DNA of 64,000 nucleotides from Ciona intestinalis (lineage: Eukaryota > Chordata > Ascidiacea > Phlebobranchia > Cionidae), in NCBI RefSeq assembly GCF_000224145.3, contig NC_020167.2, positions 4,784,991 through 4,848,990 of the forward strand, in the 5' to 3' direction. The stretch's first letter is position 1. The number at the start of each line of letters is the position of its first letter. Of this stretch, positions 23,541 through 37,100 are shown in pieces. Below the pieces are notes generated by a model that saw only the letters and a program-made list of their open reading frames with translations, did not search any database and was not told where the DNA came from. The position numbers and the translations under genes were made by a program.

Positions 23541-24150
23541 ATATAGATTGTAAGTCAATATGACGTAACATGAGTTACATAGGTTCGAATTTCCACAACA
23601 CGTCTTGGTACAAACACCAATACCTTTCCTGATGTGGTGAACATCAAATATAACATAAGTTTGATCAGTAACTCCTTGAATGTGATAAACATATTAAAAT
23701 AAATAAGAAATAGGTTTTGACGATAAAAAACAATCATTACAACGTGCTTATGATCAAAATATGTGAAGCCAGTTCAGCTTTTAAAATATTACTTTATTAT
23801 TTGTCCTGCGCATAAGAAGGTACGTGCTATACCCGCATAGTTTCCAAACATATGGGAATTTAATTATCCGGTGCTATCTCCGCGGGTGGAACGTTTTTAG
23901 TTGCGTGAGTAATATAACACGAACGCAGGCCCATAAGGTTTTCATAACAATAGACGTTTAATCAGTAAACGTTTGTCTAAGATTATTGAAACCCCTTAAC
24001 GTGCCGGGGAAATTCGGTACACCAGTTATTTGCTGACGACAGTTATAAAAACTTCCCACATATACCCGATCATTTTTTTTATACTCATTGTTTGAAACAA
24101 AAGTAAAAAAGCGCTATTTTTGTCTTATAAATATACCTAATCTTACATAT

Positions 24151-24344
24151 AACAGGGTGGGGGAAGATGGAACACCTTTTCAGTCTATTTCCCGTCCCAT
24201 TTGATAGTAAACAAAGAACATTCAAAGAATGATAAAACCGTATCCTCACAACTCCCATAGACCGTTGTTAATTGCTTAAAACACGGTCAGGATATTTGAA
24301 TATTATGTTCTAAAGGTGTCCCGTCTTCCCCTATTTTACTATAT
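24151..24344 (-). mobile_element. MITE copy, abutting the next one
   Basis: It begins cagggtgggggaagatggaa and ends gtcttcccctattttactat, with the family middle. Its end is joined directly to the following copy. Confidence 0.8.
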
Positions 24345-24533
24345 AGTTGTGTGGAGTAAACTGGGAATTTGTTAACACGTAAACCCATATTTCCAATAGT
24401 GTTTTTAACAATTAACAACGCTCTTTCAGACTCGCTGGGCTACGGGTGTATAATTCTGTAAATATTCTTTGTTTACTACTAACTCGTTTGAGAAAATATA
24501 GTAAATACATGTCCTATTACAACAACCTAATAC
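24345..24533 (+). mobile_element. MITE copy, 'ggctac' subfamily
   Basis: It begins gttgtgtggagtaaactggg. It contains 'aacaattaacaacgctcttt' and 'ctgggctacgggtgtataat' and ends near 'ctattacaacaacctaatac'. Confidence 0.6.
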
Positions 24534-24723
24534 ATAAGCTGTTCGGTATATCATATCAATGAAGAAATGATTGTAGTCATCAGCATATTACGTGTTGTAA
24601 GAATACCGGCTTAACGAGACTCGGTGACAAACAATGGCGAGGAATAACCCTCATTAATCAAAATGTCCAATTACACAATGCATTGGACTATGTGTTGCAC
24701 TATATTAGAAGCTGATGGCATAA

Positions 24724-25957
24724 GTGTTATATATACCTTACATGTTGTTGCACAAAAGATCAGTCATACTTCTAACAGCACGTGTATTATATGAGATGGA
24801 AAATTTAGTGTCGGTTGCCGTTTCAGAACAGAGCAAATGGCAGTTTTTTTACCATTTTATTGGTCTGAACTACGACGCAGCGTTTAGACACTGCAAGACA
24901 GTTCACGGGGGAAGTTTATTAGATGAAAATCACAATCAGATGGCGTTTGTGCTTTCAAATATTCCAACTGAGTCACAATATTTGTTTTGGGTGCGGTCAA
25001 GAAATGCTAAGCAACCGTGCTACTATTTTGGCCATACAGCTTACAATAAAAGCTTTTCTTTTGCGTGGGGAAATACTTGCCAATACATCGCTCCTTTTAT
25101 TTGCCAAAAGAGAGGACTGCCGCCTCCCACCACCACTCCTCATACGTCTTCCGCTGCGTTGTTTGCCAAGACCGAAGCAACTGTCTTTGCAAATACATCA
25201 AGCGGAGCAACCGCAGCGTCGAGTTCATTTCCAACGACGCTAGCTCTCTACATCGGCTCATTAGTTGCGTTGTCTGTAATCACCCTTATCCTTATTGCGT
25301 TGGTATTATTTCTATGTTGTAAGCTCCACAAGAAAAAAGTATCAACCACTGAAAATGTAAATGCAAACGAAGGTAGGCATAGCAACCCAAACAAACTCTT
25401 ATTACCCTGTTTAGTGGTGGTTGATAAATGAATAAGTGCCATTGACTATATATTCTCCCTTCAAAAGGGCAACAACTAGTTATAAAACGAATGTCATATT
25501 TAATACACCTTGTACCAGCATCTTTCGAGTTACACTAAGCATGTATATATTAGTCTATGTAGACTGGCAATTTGGTCAACGTATTTGTGACTAGTAGTTT
25601 AATGTGTCTATAGAAAAAGAACCTACACGCCCACAGTGGCGGAAGTCGTGGACATCGAATCCAACATACCTTTTCCCACTGCGGTGCGGCGCCAGACATA
25701 ACTACGCATATTTAAGCATTTGTTACCTTGTGAGTAACAAAGTTGTTAACACAGAGGCGGCACAACCTGACGCACGTACATACCAAATGAATGTACGTGG
25801 CTTGTCCAATCATTCAGACGCCGGGTATTATTCGATTCGAGATCCCCATCCGAACATAAGCGAGTTTGGTCGAGGAAATCCACGTCTGTACAGCGAAGTA
25901 AGGGGCGGTCTTGGTCCAGCATCGGGAACATCAAATTCAGTTTATTCTAATGTTTAA
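24724..25957 (+). CDS. Type I transmembrane C-type-lectin-like receptor with ITIM-like tail (283 aa model)
   Basis: Two exons join in phase: 24724-25372 and 25755-25957. Residues 39-130 form a shortened C-type-lectin-like domain (DAAFRHCKTV, GGSLLDENH, LFWVRS, FAWGNTC, FICQKR). The calcium-site EPN/QPD and WND motifs are absent, so calcium-dependent sugar binding is unlikely. A Pro/Thr/Ser/Ala stalk (131-170) and one membrane helix (172-198) ending in CCKLHKKK follow. The second exon supplies a cytoplasmic tail with TYQMNV, GYYSI, LYSEV and the final SVYSNV; the last fits the ITIM pattern S-x-Y-x-x-V. Unspliced reading through the donor would give a tail ending LVVVDK at 25431, without those tyrosines. 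The N-terminus lacks a clear signal peptide and the usual first cysteine loop, so an upstream exon is probably missing. An immune-type recognition role is inferred. Confidence 0.68.
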
Positions 25958-26005
25958 CACGGCCGCGTAACTTAACATATTTTGGGGCCAATATATATAT
26001 ATATA

Positions 26006-26197
26006 TGGTAGGGTACGGAAGATGGGGTACACCTTTAGCACAGAATATCAAAATATCCCGATCGAGTTTTTAACAATTAACAACGGTCTATGAAAGTCGT
26101 GAGTATGCGGTTCAGTAATTCTTTAAATGTTTTTTTACTACTAAATAGGACAAGAAAATAGAACGTAAAGGTGTCCCATCTCCCCTCACTACTATAT
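26006..26197 (+). mobile_element. MITE copy next to a TA repeat
   Basis: It begins atggtagggtacggaagatg and ends ggtgtcccatctcccctcac. A (TA)n tract lies directly before it. Confidence 0.8.
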
Positions 26198-26381
26198 CTA
26201 TGTATTTGCGTTATATTACATCATGTATATGCGTCGTGTAAATAATATTATAAATTCAAGCCGGTTTAAAGTTTGACATTTGGTTGATTTGGAGACTATA
26301 CACGACATATTGATAGTTTAAACTCTTCTGACTCTACAGTACACCTACATAAATTGAACCTTATATGCAAATGTACGTCTC

Positions 26382-26387
26382 AATAAA
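26382..26387 (+). terminator. Poly(A) signal, probably of the CTLD receptor
   Basis: AATAAA about 425 nt downstream of the receptor stop; a MITE lies between them. Confidence 0.35.
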
Positions 26388-26399
26388 ACAGAATTTCAA

Positions 26400-27846
26400 A
26401 AAAAAACTATTTGTACATTCGGTCGATACCAAAATTGTAGTCCTGTCAGTCTTAAGTGTTAAACAAGTTTTTGGTCTGCAGTTATGAACTGTCTTCTGTT
26501 ACTGCTGTATTTGATCGTTCGAGTTGTATTGTTCATAAACAAAATGTTTTGTGTTGCATGCATGAAACTTGTGGTTTCGTCACGGAACGTCTATTGACTA
26601 AAGGTTAGTTTACAAAACAGAGGTTGCTATTTGCTAATGTAGAGTCTTTAGTTGATATGCTTACTTCTACTCTTATACAGCAAGGGGTAATTTATTTAAT
26701 AATTCTAAAATTAACAACTTTGTTGTTATACTGGAGAAAAATGACATAATTTATAAATATACCAATGTTATCTCTCTACCCAGCTGTTTATTTGTTTTAA
26801 GTTACTCACATTTGTGTAAAATTCTTGGTGTTTGAAAATTTAACATCTGCCGTGTACAAAAAAAGAAAAAATATAAAATATAGGTCCATTTTCTGTTCTT
26901 TGGTGTTTAACATAAAGTGTACTGAGGCGTTGTACAACGAGATCACGTTGGTTTAAAAGGTGTGTGCAGAAGTAAAAGCGCACGGAAATAGTTTAAATAA
27001 ACGTACATTTAATATTCGGTATGTTAGCAATAAAAAAAAGTCAGTTAAAACATGAACACGTTCTAACAAAATCTATGTGGGTCAAAGATAAGCAATGTAC
27101 TACTTGCAAATAACTAACTCTAACACAGTACCAAGCCGCTCCATGGTTATGTTTTATAAAAGTTCATTTATGAAGGCATCAGGCTTTCCAAAAAGAATTT
27201 TATATTAAGTTGGCTCGTGTTAGTTGCTTCGTGATTAGGCGCGCTGCATAGCTGTTAGTGCAAATCCATTAAGTAGTGGCTAGTGCAGAAGCATGTACAG
27301 CCATAGGACAGGTGCAAGATATTGGACAGACAAAGCAGATTTGCTAAAACATTGGAATCGTGCATAAATAAGTTAAAGGGGATGGCTTTCGGAAAACACC
27401 ACAGCAAAAGAAATAGTTGAAGTGCTATACTGCCGTAGTGGAAAGGCACGAAAATGTATAATTATGTTGTTACGTAAATACTTCGTACATTCATATACTG
27501 CAAAAGTGCGATAAACACAAGTAGATAAAAAAATGCAAGTAGTGTAAACTGCATCATAACCTAAAAATTGCTCCAATGCCCAGGCAGCAAATCCAGCACG
27601 AAAAATAGCACAGGTTGTTGCCTATACAGCAGGTATTATACATGTAACACATCATGGTTAAATAGACGGATTCGCTAGTTCTCTATCGAGTTTTATGTGC
27701 AGGTTTCGCTTACAGACTAGCGTGTCTAACATGAACTACACACCGAAAGCTGCAAAGCGAACCCATAAGCAACAAAACGAAACAGTGGCTTTGAATTGAT
27801 CACAAATCCCTCAAACTGCATGGCGTACCGTACCGGTCAGCAGGGG
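26400..27846. other. Intergenic AT-rich stretch
   Basis: No coding sequence or known repeat is recognised. It presumably includes the 3' UTR of the minus-strand glycosyltransferase at its right side. Confidence 0.4.
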
Positions 27847-30246
27847 TTAGGTTTTAAAGCATTGACACATTGAAACGTGCGTGTAACCTTCAATAATTTC
27901 GTTCCATTGCTTTATATAATCAGTTACTGTGACCTTTTTGTGCTCCTTGTCGCCTTTGAACCCTAAAAAGTGGGTGGTCACTCCTTTTTCTGGCGCCAGC
28001 ACCATTTCATCAGGCATTCCGATTTTATTTCGAAGTATTCCAGTTATCCAAACATCGTCAAGATAAAGCGGTTCTTGGTCCCTTGATGCCGCGAGGAGTT
28101 GCTTCATTATCGTAGTTGACATGATGTACATGCCGCCGTGGCAGTACACCGGAAGTACATGCCACTTAAAAGTGTTTTCGTCAATGAAATACTTACCGTA
28201 CTCTCCATACAAGTCGCGCACAGGTTTTTCACCGGAACCCTTCACGTACATACACATCATAGGTAACTCTGTCCAATTGCTTTTTGGCTTCAAGCCAATA
28301 CCATTGTCGATTGCGTTTTTTAAACGGGCCATATCGACCAGGAAATCATCGTCCATCGACGTGTACAAGAAAGAGTTCGGCAAATTAACATCTGCCCACT
28401 TCATCCCAGCTAATGTTTTTAAAGCGATATTCCTGAGACAAAACACGATTATAACATAACGCAATATAAAAAGACATTAGTGTTTTCCAGGCTATGAGAT
28501 TCGTCACCGACTATGCATTTGACGTAAACAGCTCTGTCGTGACCAGCGTATTTATGCGTGTTTACATAATCCGGCTTTATCTGTGATGTAATATATCCAT
28601 GTTTCCCATAGTATTACAACACAAATTAACGGTTACGCCAGTATTACCAAACAGCACGTGCGCGTAATTATTGGTTATGGGCCAGTATTATTAGTTCGAA
28701 TTCCCCTTTCCGTTATAATTTCTTTACGGTGCTCGGAGGTGTTATTTCCTCATAGGTATGGTAGGCGTGCACTATGAACAGAACCATACAAACGCTAACC
28801 AACAAAAACTATCGGTGTCGAAATATGAATGACTGCCAATATTATGAGAGTAAACAGAAAGGGAGAGAATATAGGCGTTTCCACTGAAGGATCGAACGTT
28901 TGATTCCCGCATAGCTTTTCATAGACCCCACGTGGCCAGATGGATGAGACAATATAACTTACCGATAATCGTCTGGTCCATTATACTGTAGTATATCGCC
29001 GTATCTTTCGTGTTCTTTAACCAAGTCATGCTCGACACTTTTGTTTTCGCTTTTCCCGACCACGAAAATGTAGAAAAAGCGCCCACCATCGACGTAGGTC
29101 GTAGCGGCCCAGGAACGCCGGAGAATGTCCCTATAGTTGGACGAGTTTGCTTTTGATTTTATGAAAGAGACCATAGTCCAGGTGACGTCTGTAACAATGA
29201 AGTAAAGTGACTCGGGGTATTTATTCACATAAAACAAGACGTAAATCAAGCTAACATAAAAATCCGAATAGTTCTGAAAAATCTGCGGTCTTACTTATAA
29301 AGTGGGAGAAAATAACGTAGGTATTTGTGGCGAGAACGAAATGGTGGCTCTGTCAATATTTAACACCCCCGCTTCCATTGTACTGTCCATCCCTATTCGA
29401 AGCGCATCAATATATCGGAAAATCTATTGTCCCGTTTCAGGCAAATCTCGGACAAGCTTACTTTTGGTGTGCATTCTACCCCCATCTGTACAAGCTTCAA
29501 CAATACATCTTTGTTTTCTCAGCACCGTCGGTTCTTTTAAAAAATATCCACCGTTGCTGAAAACAAAAGCGGTTGCGTTTTATAAAAACTTAGTGACCGA
29601 ACATTGTTTTGAAATAAAAATTGCCAAGTGTCGACAGATTGTATCTTTCTACGAATAGCAGATGGTACTGACCAGTACTATTCGGCCTAATAAAGTGTTT
29701 GCCCAAACAAACGGTAACTAACGCTAAATTTTAATGAAATAACGGAAATCAACAAAACCGTTGAGTTAGATACGAAGCCTACCTGCTACTCGCTTTAACA
29801 ATATCATCATAAGTTATCAAGGTGGCAGTTGCTGCTGATTCCGGTGGCTTCTGGACCTCAGCCGCCGGGTAATAATGCGAAGTAGAATAAAATGTTCGAG
29901 CCCTGCAAAAGGTGTAGTCAATTTTAATCTATAATTACATGCCATGGTACATAAACTGTACAACGCCCTTAAATGGTTATCCGATACTATAGGCAAAATA
30001 TAAGCACACTAATAGATTTTTATGCCAACATAACTTGTCCACAGTTTACCTGCATAGCATTTCTCTGTGATTGTTGTAGTTTACGTTCATACGAACAATC
30101 GCTAGGCAGCACATAAATAAAACAACCAGCACCAACGTTCGGTAATATTTTGGAATTCTAAAAAACCTTGGAGTAGACATTTTCATGCAGTTTTCATTTT
30201 CATAGTTGGTTACAATGCGCCGTAAAGGTACAAGGTCCAGAATCAT
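27847..30246 (-). CDS. Golgi beta-1,3-galactosyl/N-acetylglucosaminyl transferase family protein (GT31), 407 aa
   Basis: Five exons in phase: 30246-30050, 29902-29783, 29556-29462, 29188-28963, 28432-27847 (1,224 nt). A short basic N-terminus precedes one membrane helix (TLVLVVLFMCCLAIV), the type II layout of Golgi transferases, followed by a stem. GT31 motifs occur in order: YRDILRRSW, FFYIFVVGK, YGDILQYNGPDDYRNIALK, the metal-binding DDD at 240-242, CHGGMYIMS and LYLDDVW in place of the usual EDV motif. Such enzymes transfer Gal, GlcNAc or GalNAc from UDP-sugars in beta-1,3 linkage. The acceptor and donor cannot be told from sequence. The start could be the first Met (30246) or the Met at 30180, which has A at -3. 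The DDV in place of EDV keeps the acidic residue. Length is normal for the family. Confidence 0.85.
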
Positions 30247-30249
30247 AAT

Positions 30250-33200
30250 AGAACAGATCCAATACCTATAACCCTGAATAAGAAAACAAATTAGTCTAAT
30301 GCGGTAATTGCAAACATAAAACTCTTTATTTTTGCCATTACTAACGTTATGCTTCTAGGCGGAGGCCACTTTCATATATAAGTGACAACATCTGACTAGT
30401 ATAACTCATCAAAACTTAACCTAATGCACGTCACACAGGTACGTCAGCTAGCAGCAGCTATATACAAGGAAACGTGTTGTCCTATCCAGGTTTTTCAATA
30501 GAACTCTCCTATTACACCTGCTTACTGCTGCAACAAAACAACACAGAATCAAATGTAGTATGTCTTACTAGTATACATCTTGCCACAGCCCCTTCACTGT
30601 AGGTTTTTAGAAACGCTTGGCTGGCAATAAAGCTCTGTGTTATTATAAATTATTAATAAGCTATATATTCTCACGTCAGTATTACATTTACCCTTCGTAA
30701 CAAGGAAATGGCATCAATATGAAAGAATAGATTAAACCAGGAGATTATTCAGATGTATTATTTTCTTTCCTGGTACATATTTTTAGCCCCATTCATTGCC
30801 GACATGTCTGGCAATAAGTCTACGGGTTCTTTCTGTTCACACTAATTAAAACTAGGCGTGTTGAACATGTCCTTGGCTTAGAAGTACCAATACTGTACAA
30901 ACAGACGTTCAAATACTGCCATGCTGCTGCTGCGCAAACCAGTTAGGCCCTCCCATGCCTAGGCGTCATCTGACACTACCCACGGATGCGAAAAAATAGT
31001 AGGCAACAATCACTGGAGCGCGGCATCGGTTTGGCCCTTCGAAAAGTACCAGCCAACCCGTATTCATTCGAGCGTTTATTCGAATTACACAGAGAATGTT
31101 TTCTCGTCCTGGGTTATTCTACTTGTTCTAAAATAGGAACGACAAACAGGCAGTTCAAGGTGTGTCTAAAATTCATCACGGCGTGAGACAAAGAAAGGTC
31201 CCGTGAAGAAAGCAAACAATCGCTGCCTTGAGGTAGAACAAATTGGCCTTTCGTTTCGTTTTTCCTTTACACAGAAATTCCTTCGTTTGATTTTTGGCGT
31301 CTTGTTTAACTACCAGCGTTGCTCTAGTCTATGCAATAGATAGACTCTAAGCGCACCACCTACACTTTTTACAGTTTCGTAAAACTGATGTTTAGACATA
31401 AACACTATCTGCCTCGAACGAACAGCACTACGGTGGTTAACAGAGTTTAAATACTGACAGTGCTAAAGAAAGCAGGTCACTAGATTATCCAAAACAATTT
31501 TTTTCCCGTGTTCTCTGATTTGTATACGCTTACCTGGATAGGACAATTTGTGCTTGTGATTTTAAATCGCGCACATACCATTTCAAGAGACCTGTTCCTT
31601 GTTCCCGCAGTCATAAAACAACACTGTGTACTTCGATTTGTTGTTACACACTGTTTTGACATTAAAGCGGCAGAGCAACTAGAGAAACTCATTTACGATG
31701 AAAATCTCAAACGGACCCACGATAACCCAACTTAAGTTTTTACAGGGGTTCCGGAATGTTCGATTTTGTTTAGTTTAGCTTCAATTATCTGGTATCATAC
31801 GCGCGTTAATCCCTTCTCCTTCTGATCCGTATGGACCAAGTAATCGAACTGACGTGCGAATCCGGGGCGTAACTAAATGACAAATAGTTAAATAACTTGC
31901 CATGTCAACAACACGTAGGCTCTGTTTGTTTGTAGACGCTTTTTGTCTGTAGAACTTCTAAGCGCACGATGCTACACCTTTGTAAGGTGCAATTGGTGAT
32001 CAGCCAATACAATCATAATCACTCAAAGCAATATTTGCTTCCTGTACAAGCAGCTATACGATGTTGTAGATTCAAGTGAAACTACGTGAGGCTTCTAGCT
32101 AAACGATAAAAACGAAATTTCAAAAAACCTGCGCTTCATTCCTCACTATCATTTTCTAAACTTAGACTAGAACTGGTCTAGGTTTGCTTAGTCTGAAGTA
32201 CCTTCATTTATTTAAACAAAAAACTAGCACACGTTGTCTGTATAACTTATTCCCGTAGAGTTGGCAGAAAAATAACTTCGTTGAACTCTGCCGGATATTA
32301 TTGTTTTGACAGCTTCTCTTACAGTGCATCACTTCGATACATAAAAGTAATTGCGCTCAGAAACCGCAATGACCGACCCAACATAATTCACCCTGGAAAC
32401 TCTGCAACTAACATAACAACAACACATCAAAACCGTGTGTACCACGCACGAAATGAACGAAGTGGATATTAAATACGATTGCAACAATACATCGTAACCA
32501 CAAATGTAAGCTATAAATTTTTAAAACCTTGTTTACCTAAAATTCGCTCTTGCTATATAAAAGTCCTAAATCGGTTTGACATGCAGTTTTATCTCACAAT
32601 AACTGGTACGATCAGGAAAATTAAATATGTAACGACTGAGGTATATAGTCTCTTGGAAATAAAATAAAACTGACTGTAGCTAACAAAACGGGCTAAAGTA
32701 AAGAAGTAAATATATTAACAATATACTGAATTTATAGATCGTTACACTTGCAACAGTTTATCCTGCAATTCTAAAGAATGACAACTTTTATGCATTAAAG
32801 TATTGTATGCTTCGGTCTTTGACTCATCTTACAGGCCGACGTGCAACTGTCTGCCCCTGGGCGGTCAACAGCAGGACAGTAACTACTGGACAATACTTTT
32901 ACACGTGACCACCGGTACTTGACCCAAAGTATTGTCTTTTAGTTGCGTGTAATTTTAAATCTGAACTGTCTGCATTGAAAACGCTCCCTTTGAAACACAA
33001 CAGTACATTGCAAACATGTACAGTATACTGGTTCTTGGATAGATTGTTGTTTCTCAAACCTATAGCTCGTAAGCATGCGTCACATCCTCATGACTGCTAC
33101 TGTTCTTCCTGGCACCTTCCGCTATGCACTAACAAGCTACAGTGATTTGAATTCTAAAAACATTGTGACTTTCGCTGCAAGGCGGAACTGGTACATTTTA

Positions 33201-34178
33201 CCAACGATAGTTCGTTTTTACATCGGAATAACAAACACTTTTATTGTTTCGCTCTATTTGCGTTACTTCTGTCTGTGTGCTTAATAGCTGTACTGTAATC
33301 CCTTGAGGTTCTATTCTGACTAATACACACGTCAAAACACTACCAGTTCTGTACCCTCTTCAAGTAGCATCATGAATGATTTAAGCTATGTATTTAACCA
33401 GCTGGCAGTCGGCTTGGCTTGTTGGTGTTTTGATTCCCGCGTATAGACACTATTGATACAAACCGCGAATATGTCATGAATAGGCTTTATATCCTATTTG
33501 CTTCTCCGGTTCTGTCAATCGATTAAAACCTTTTCAGGTCACCATACACACACGCTTGTAGTAGGTCAGAGCAATCGAATTGATTTATTCGCTCTCTATT
33601 TTTGTTCCTGTCTTGAATTCCACCACAGGCCTATAGTGCGTTTAAACCACACTTTCGGACTTTCCATCTATACAACTGTATAACGCTAAACCAAAGTTGT
33701 ACTTGACGAATAAAGGTTAACTTTTCAATTCAACCCTGCATAACACAATGATGTACACGCGAATTGCTGACATAGACCTCCACATACCTTATGACCAGCA
33801 GTCCGGTCGACGCACTGCCGTTTACAGACTTATGTAGCCTACTGCTACTGATTTGGTGTGGCATATGTTTTCAGCGAGGTTGCTATGACGTCATCAACAA
33901 TACCGCGAATTTTCACAACGCAAAGACATATTATTTTTTATTATATTACAGTATTTTAGTACAACGCATGTCTAGCTTAGATTCTTGTAAAGTAAAGCTT
34001 CTATTTTCTGCTAAACTTGTCAGGGGTCAGGACATGGGTTTCAATTTTGGGGAAGTCCCTTTCTAAACTACAGACAGAGTTTTTACATTTTGGTTAAGAC
34101 AGCCTAAAATCAACAACAAAGTTTGGGAAACGTTTGGTGTTCAAGTATTTAAGCAAGTTTTAGTCTCATCAAATTACA
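30250..34178. other. 3.9-kb intergenic region, nothing recognised
   Basis: Only short random open frames, and no MITE or SINE copies. It presumably contains the promoters of the divergent GT31 (left) and VPS8 (right) genes. Confidence 0.45.
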
Positions 34179-37100
34179 ATGGAGGATTTTGAAGAGGTAG
34201 TACTCTATATTATACCTTTATTATACTTATATCTACTTTATTAATAATGTTGGTACACTTGAAATATTAGTATTATCTAGACGTGTATATATATATGTGT
34301 ATATTATTTGAAGTTTATATTTATTATTGTAGTTTGACGACAATGATTTTGACATACCAGAAGTTAGCGTGCCAACTCTGGAAAGTATTTTAAATGAGGT
34401 AAGCATTTTTGCTGCACGCAAAAGCTGTTTGTACTGTACATAGCATCTATGATTGCTAAGTGTTTGTTTTCTGCTTAAAAAAGTGGAAGAAGGATGTAAA
34501 TTTTTAAATCAGTCAATGGCTGCTATTTTATGTTGTGATTTTATCTAGTTTGAGTATGACAGGTGCACCTCGATTTTGTTTACAAACTTTTGTTATGCAT
34601 GCCAATGATGCCATAATATGTCCCATGCACGTCAGTTCATTATACAATAATTGAAATCTGTATGCATCATATGCTAACCTAACCAATAACATTTAACTTT
34701 TAAGGCATAGGTAAGGCAGTTACTCCTACCTTAGAATTTTCTACATTGCATTAATAGTTAAACAATACAATGATAGTTAAGATTTGTTTTACATGTTTGT
34801 GTGTCTAGGTGTTCCTGCGGGCCCTGAATTGAAAAAAGTTTGGCTGGAATGCTTAAAGAATTACCTTCTTTGGTCGCCGCTTACGCTATAATGTTACAAT
34901 ATCTTTATGGAACCAAATTAGATAACATTTTTGATCTTCAAAAAAATCCTATTTTCTCAAATAATTTAAAGCAACCACATTTTTTTAAATAGTCAGATGA
35001 AGCTGAAGAGGACCCACTCACATTTTTGAATGAAACAAATGAAAGCAATCCTGATGACGAAGCTAATACTAAAGGTTTATCTAACTTTGTATTTTAAAGC
35101 TGGTGCTTAAAAACCATAATGAATAACAATATATAACAATATATATATATATTTTTATCAAATCCTGCATTCTTGTATCAAATGTTTAAGTAAGGTTTAT
35201 TTTTCCATACTGGCATAAAAGCTATTTTTACATTTATCCATTTAACAAATGATCTTAACTTGTTGCAGTAAATGGAAAAGTCAATGGTACATTTTTACCA
35301 GAATTGAATGTCTTAAAAAACTGGGAAACTTCTTCAATTACAAGCAGCGACAGCAAAAAGTTAGACATTGTTTTAAACTGCAATAATTATAATAGAAATA
35401 AAGAATTTTATATTTTTGTTAAATGCTATTACTTTATTTTCAATAATAATTGATATTTGATACTGTCATTATACTTAAAAACGAATAAAAAATTAAATAA
35501 ACATACACTGGAATGTCCGATAAACATGTACAATTTGTTTTTACCAGAGACAAGTCTACTTCACTTAACCATGGGGAAGTGTTGGTGGTCCAGAAAATGG
35601 AAAGTCTTTCAAGGCAGATGGTATCTGCTGTTGATAGAGTGAATGCTGGAAGACCAACTTCTCTTGTGAGTGTTTACAAATGAATGTAACTTACGTGGTG
35701 GGGCTTTGACAGTCATTATATCTTGCCGGTGTGGTGCTTTTATTACAGTCCCAGTGCCTATTATACACCAACGGCAACGTATATTAAACATCAAAGGCAA
35801 TGGCAGTTATTTTTAACACAGGTGTTCTGTTTGATACACCTCGTGCGCACTTTTGCATTGCCCTGTATCCAATACAAAAAATTACAAAGTATCTGCTTTG
35901 TTGTTATAGCATCACTTTTATATAGCCATATGTTTATGTGCCTCTGATAAGATCTGATAACATATGTACATTATAACTTATAAAATTCCCCTAGTTGTTT
36001 AGTTGTATAAAAGATGTTCTTTTACAACATTTCTATATCTCACTTTTTTAATACTTAATGTCTTAATATATTTAAAAAGAGTAAGATCCAAAAATAAAAC
36101 CAGGAAGCTTATGTAGCAGCCAACATAAAGGTAAAGTCAAATTGTTTCATTTTTTTCATAACAGATATCTATATAAAATATTAATTTGTTTCAAAATACA
36201 TATTCTTTATTTTAGGCTGTTTCAAACCTGATAGCAATTGGTACAACGAGAGGATTAGTTATTCTATTCGGTAAGTTTGTCTTATTATAAAACATTGACT
36301 TAAATATGATTTTGTATATATATATATATATATATATAGTAATTGTAGGGTACTTTTGGTTTATAGTTTGTGTGGAATGCCTTTCTCACATTATTGTGTC
36401 TTTACACACTTTTCTTTTAATTATATATTTTAATTAAATACAACTCAATATGAGCTGTAACTTATACTGTAATGTGGATTTAGAAGCCACGCTTTTATCT
36501 GATACTTCTATTCAACTAATTTTTTCCTGTAGCGTGTGTATAACGACTGTCGTTTTATTGCTAAAACCCTTCTCTTTGTTGTAAAAATCAACCTAGTCTT
36601 CGCTACTATATCTAAACATTTACTGATAAATACAAATTATGTTATCTTTATATCGTGATTTTAGACAAATCAAAATAATGTTCATTCTTCCAGATTCCTC
36701 TCAAGCATTGAAATATTGTCTTGGTTCAATTCAAATTGGGTCAAAGTACGGCTCGGTAACTGCTCTAACATTCAACACCGACACCACACGTTTGTTGGTG
36801 GGGTATGCAAAAGGAGAGGTGGGAAATTTGAAAATATATTTGTTATTTATATTCTTTTTCAAGAAACTTATAATAAAAGTATGGACACTCTCCCCTGTTT
36901 TTAATAAAGTACCCAAACAAAAACAAAATTTTACAGTTTTTTGTTGTTGCAAAATTGCTATTTTTTAGTTTATCATAGCATAGTTGTTTGGTGTGATATA
37001 TGCTTCTTCGTGCTCCTAAGCTAAGACGGTGTATGGGGATAATAATATGAGCTCAATAAATATAAATGATAATTTTTTCATACAAATAATGTCAATATAT

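Larger units (their letters stand above)
20310..24720. other. Intergenic region, repeats only
   Basis: No gene is recognised. The part up to 22.4 kb lacks the common repeats. From 22.4 kb it holds MITE copies, listed separately, and AT-rich DNA. Confidence 0.45.

Noticed and set aside
29302-29658. Plus-strand 118-codon open frame
   Set aside because: It lies opposite an exon of the GT31 gene (29556-29462) and its introns. The minus-strand reading is the one that joins in phase.
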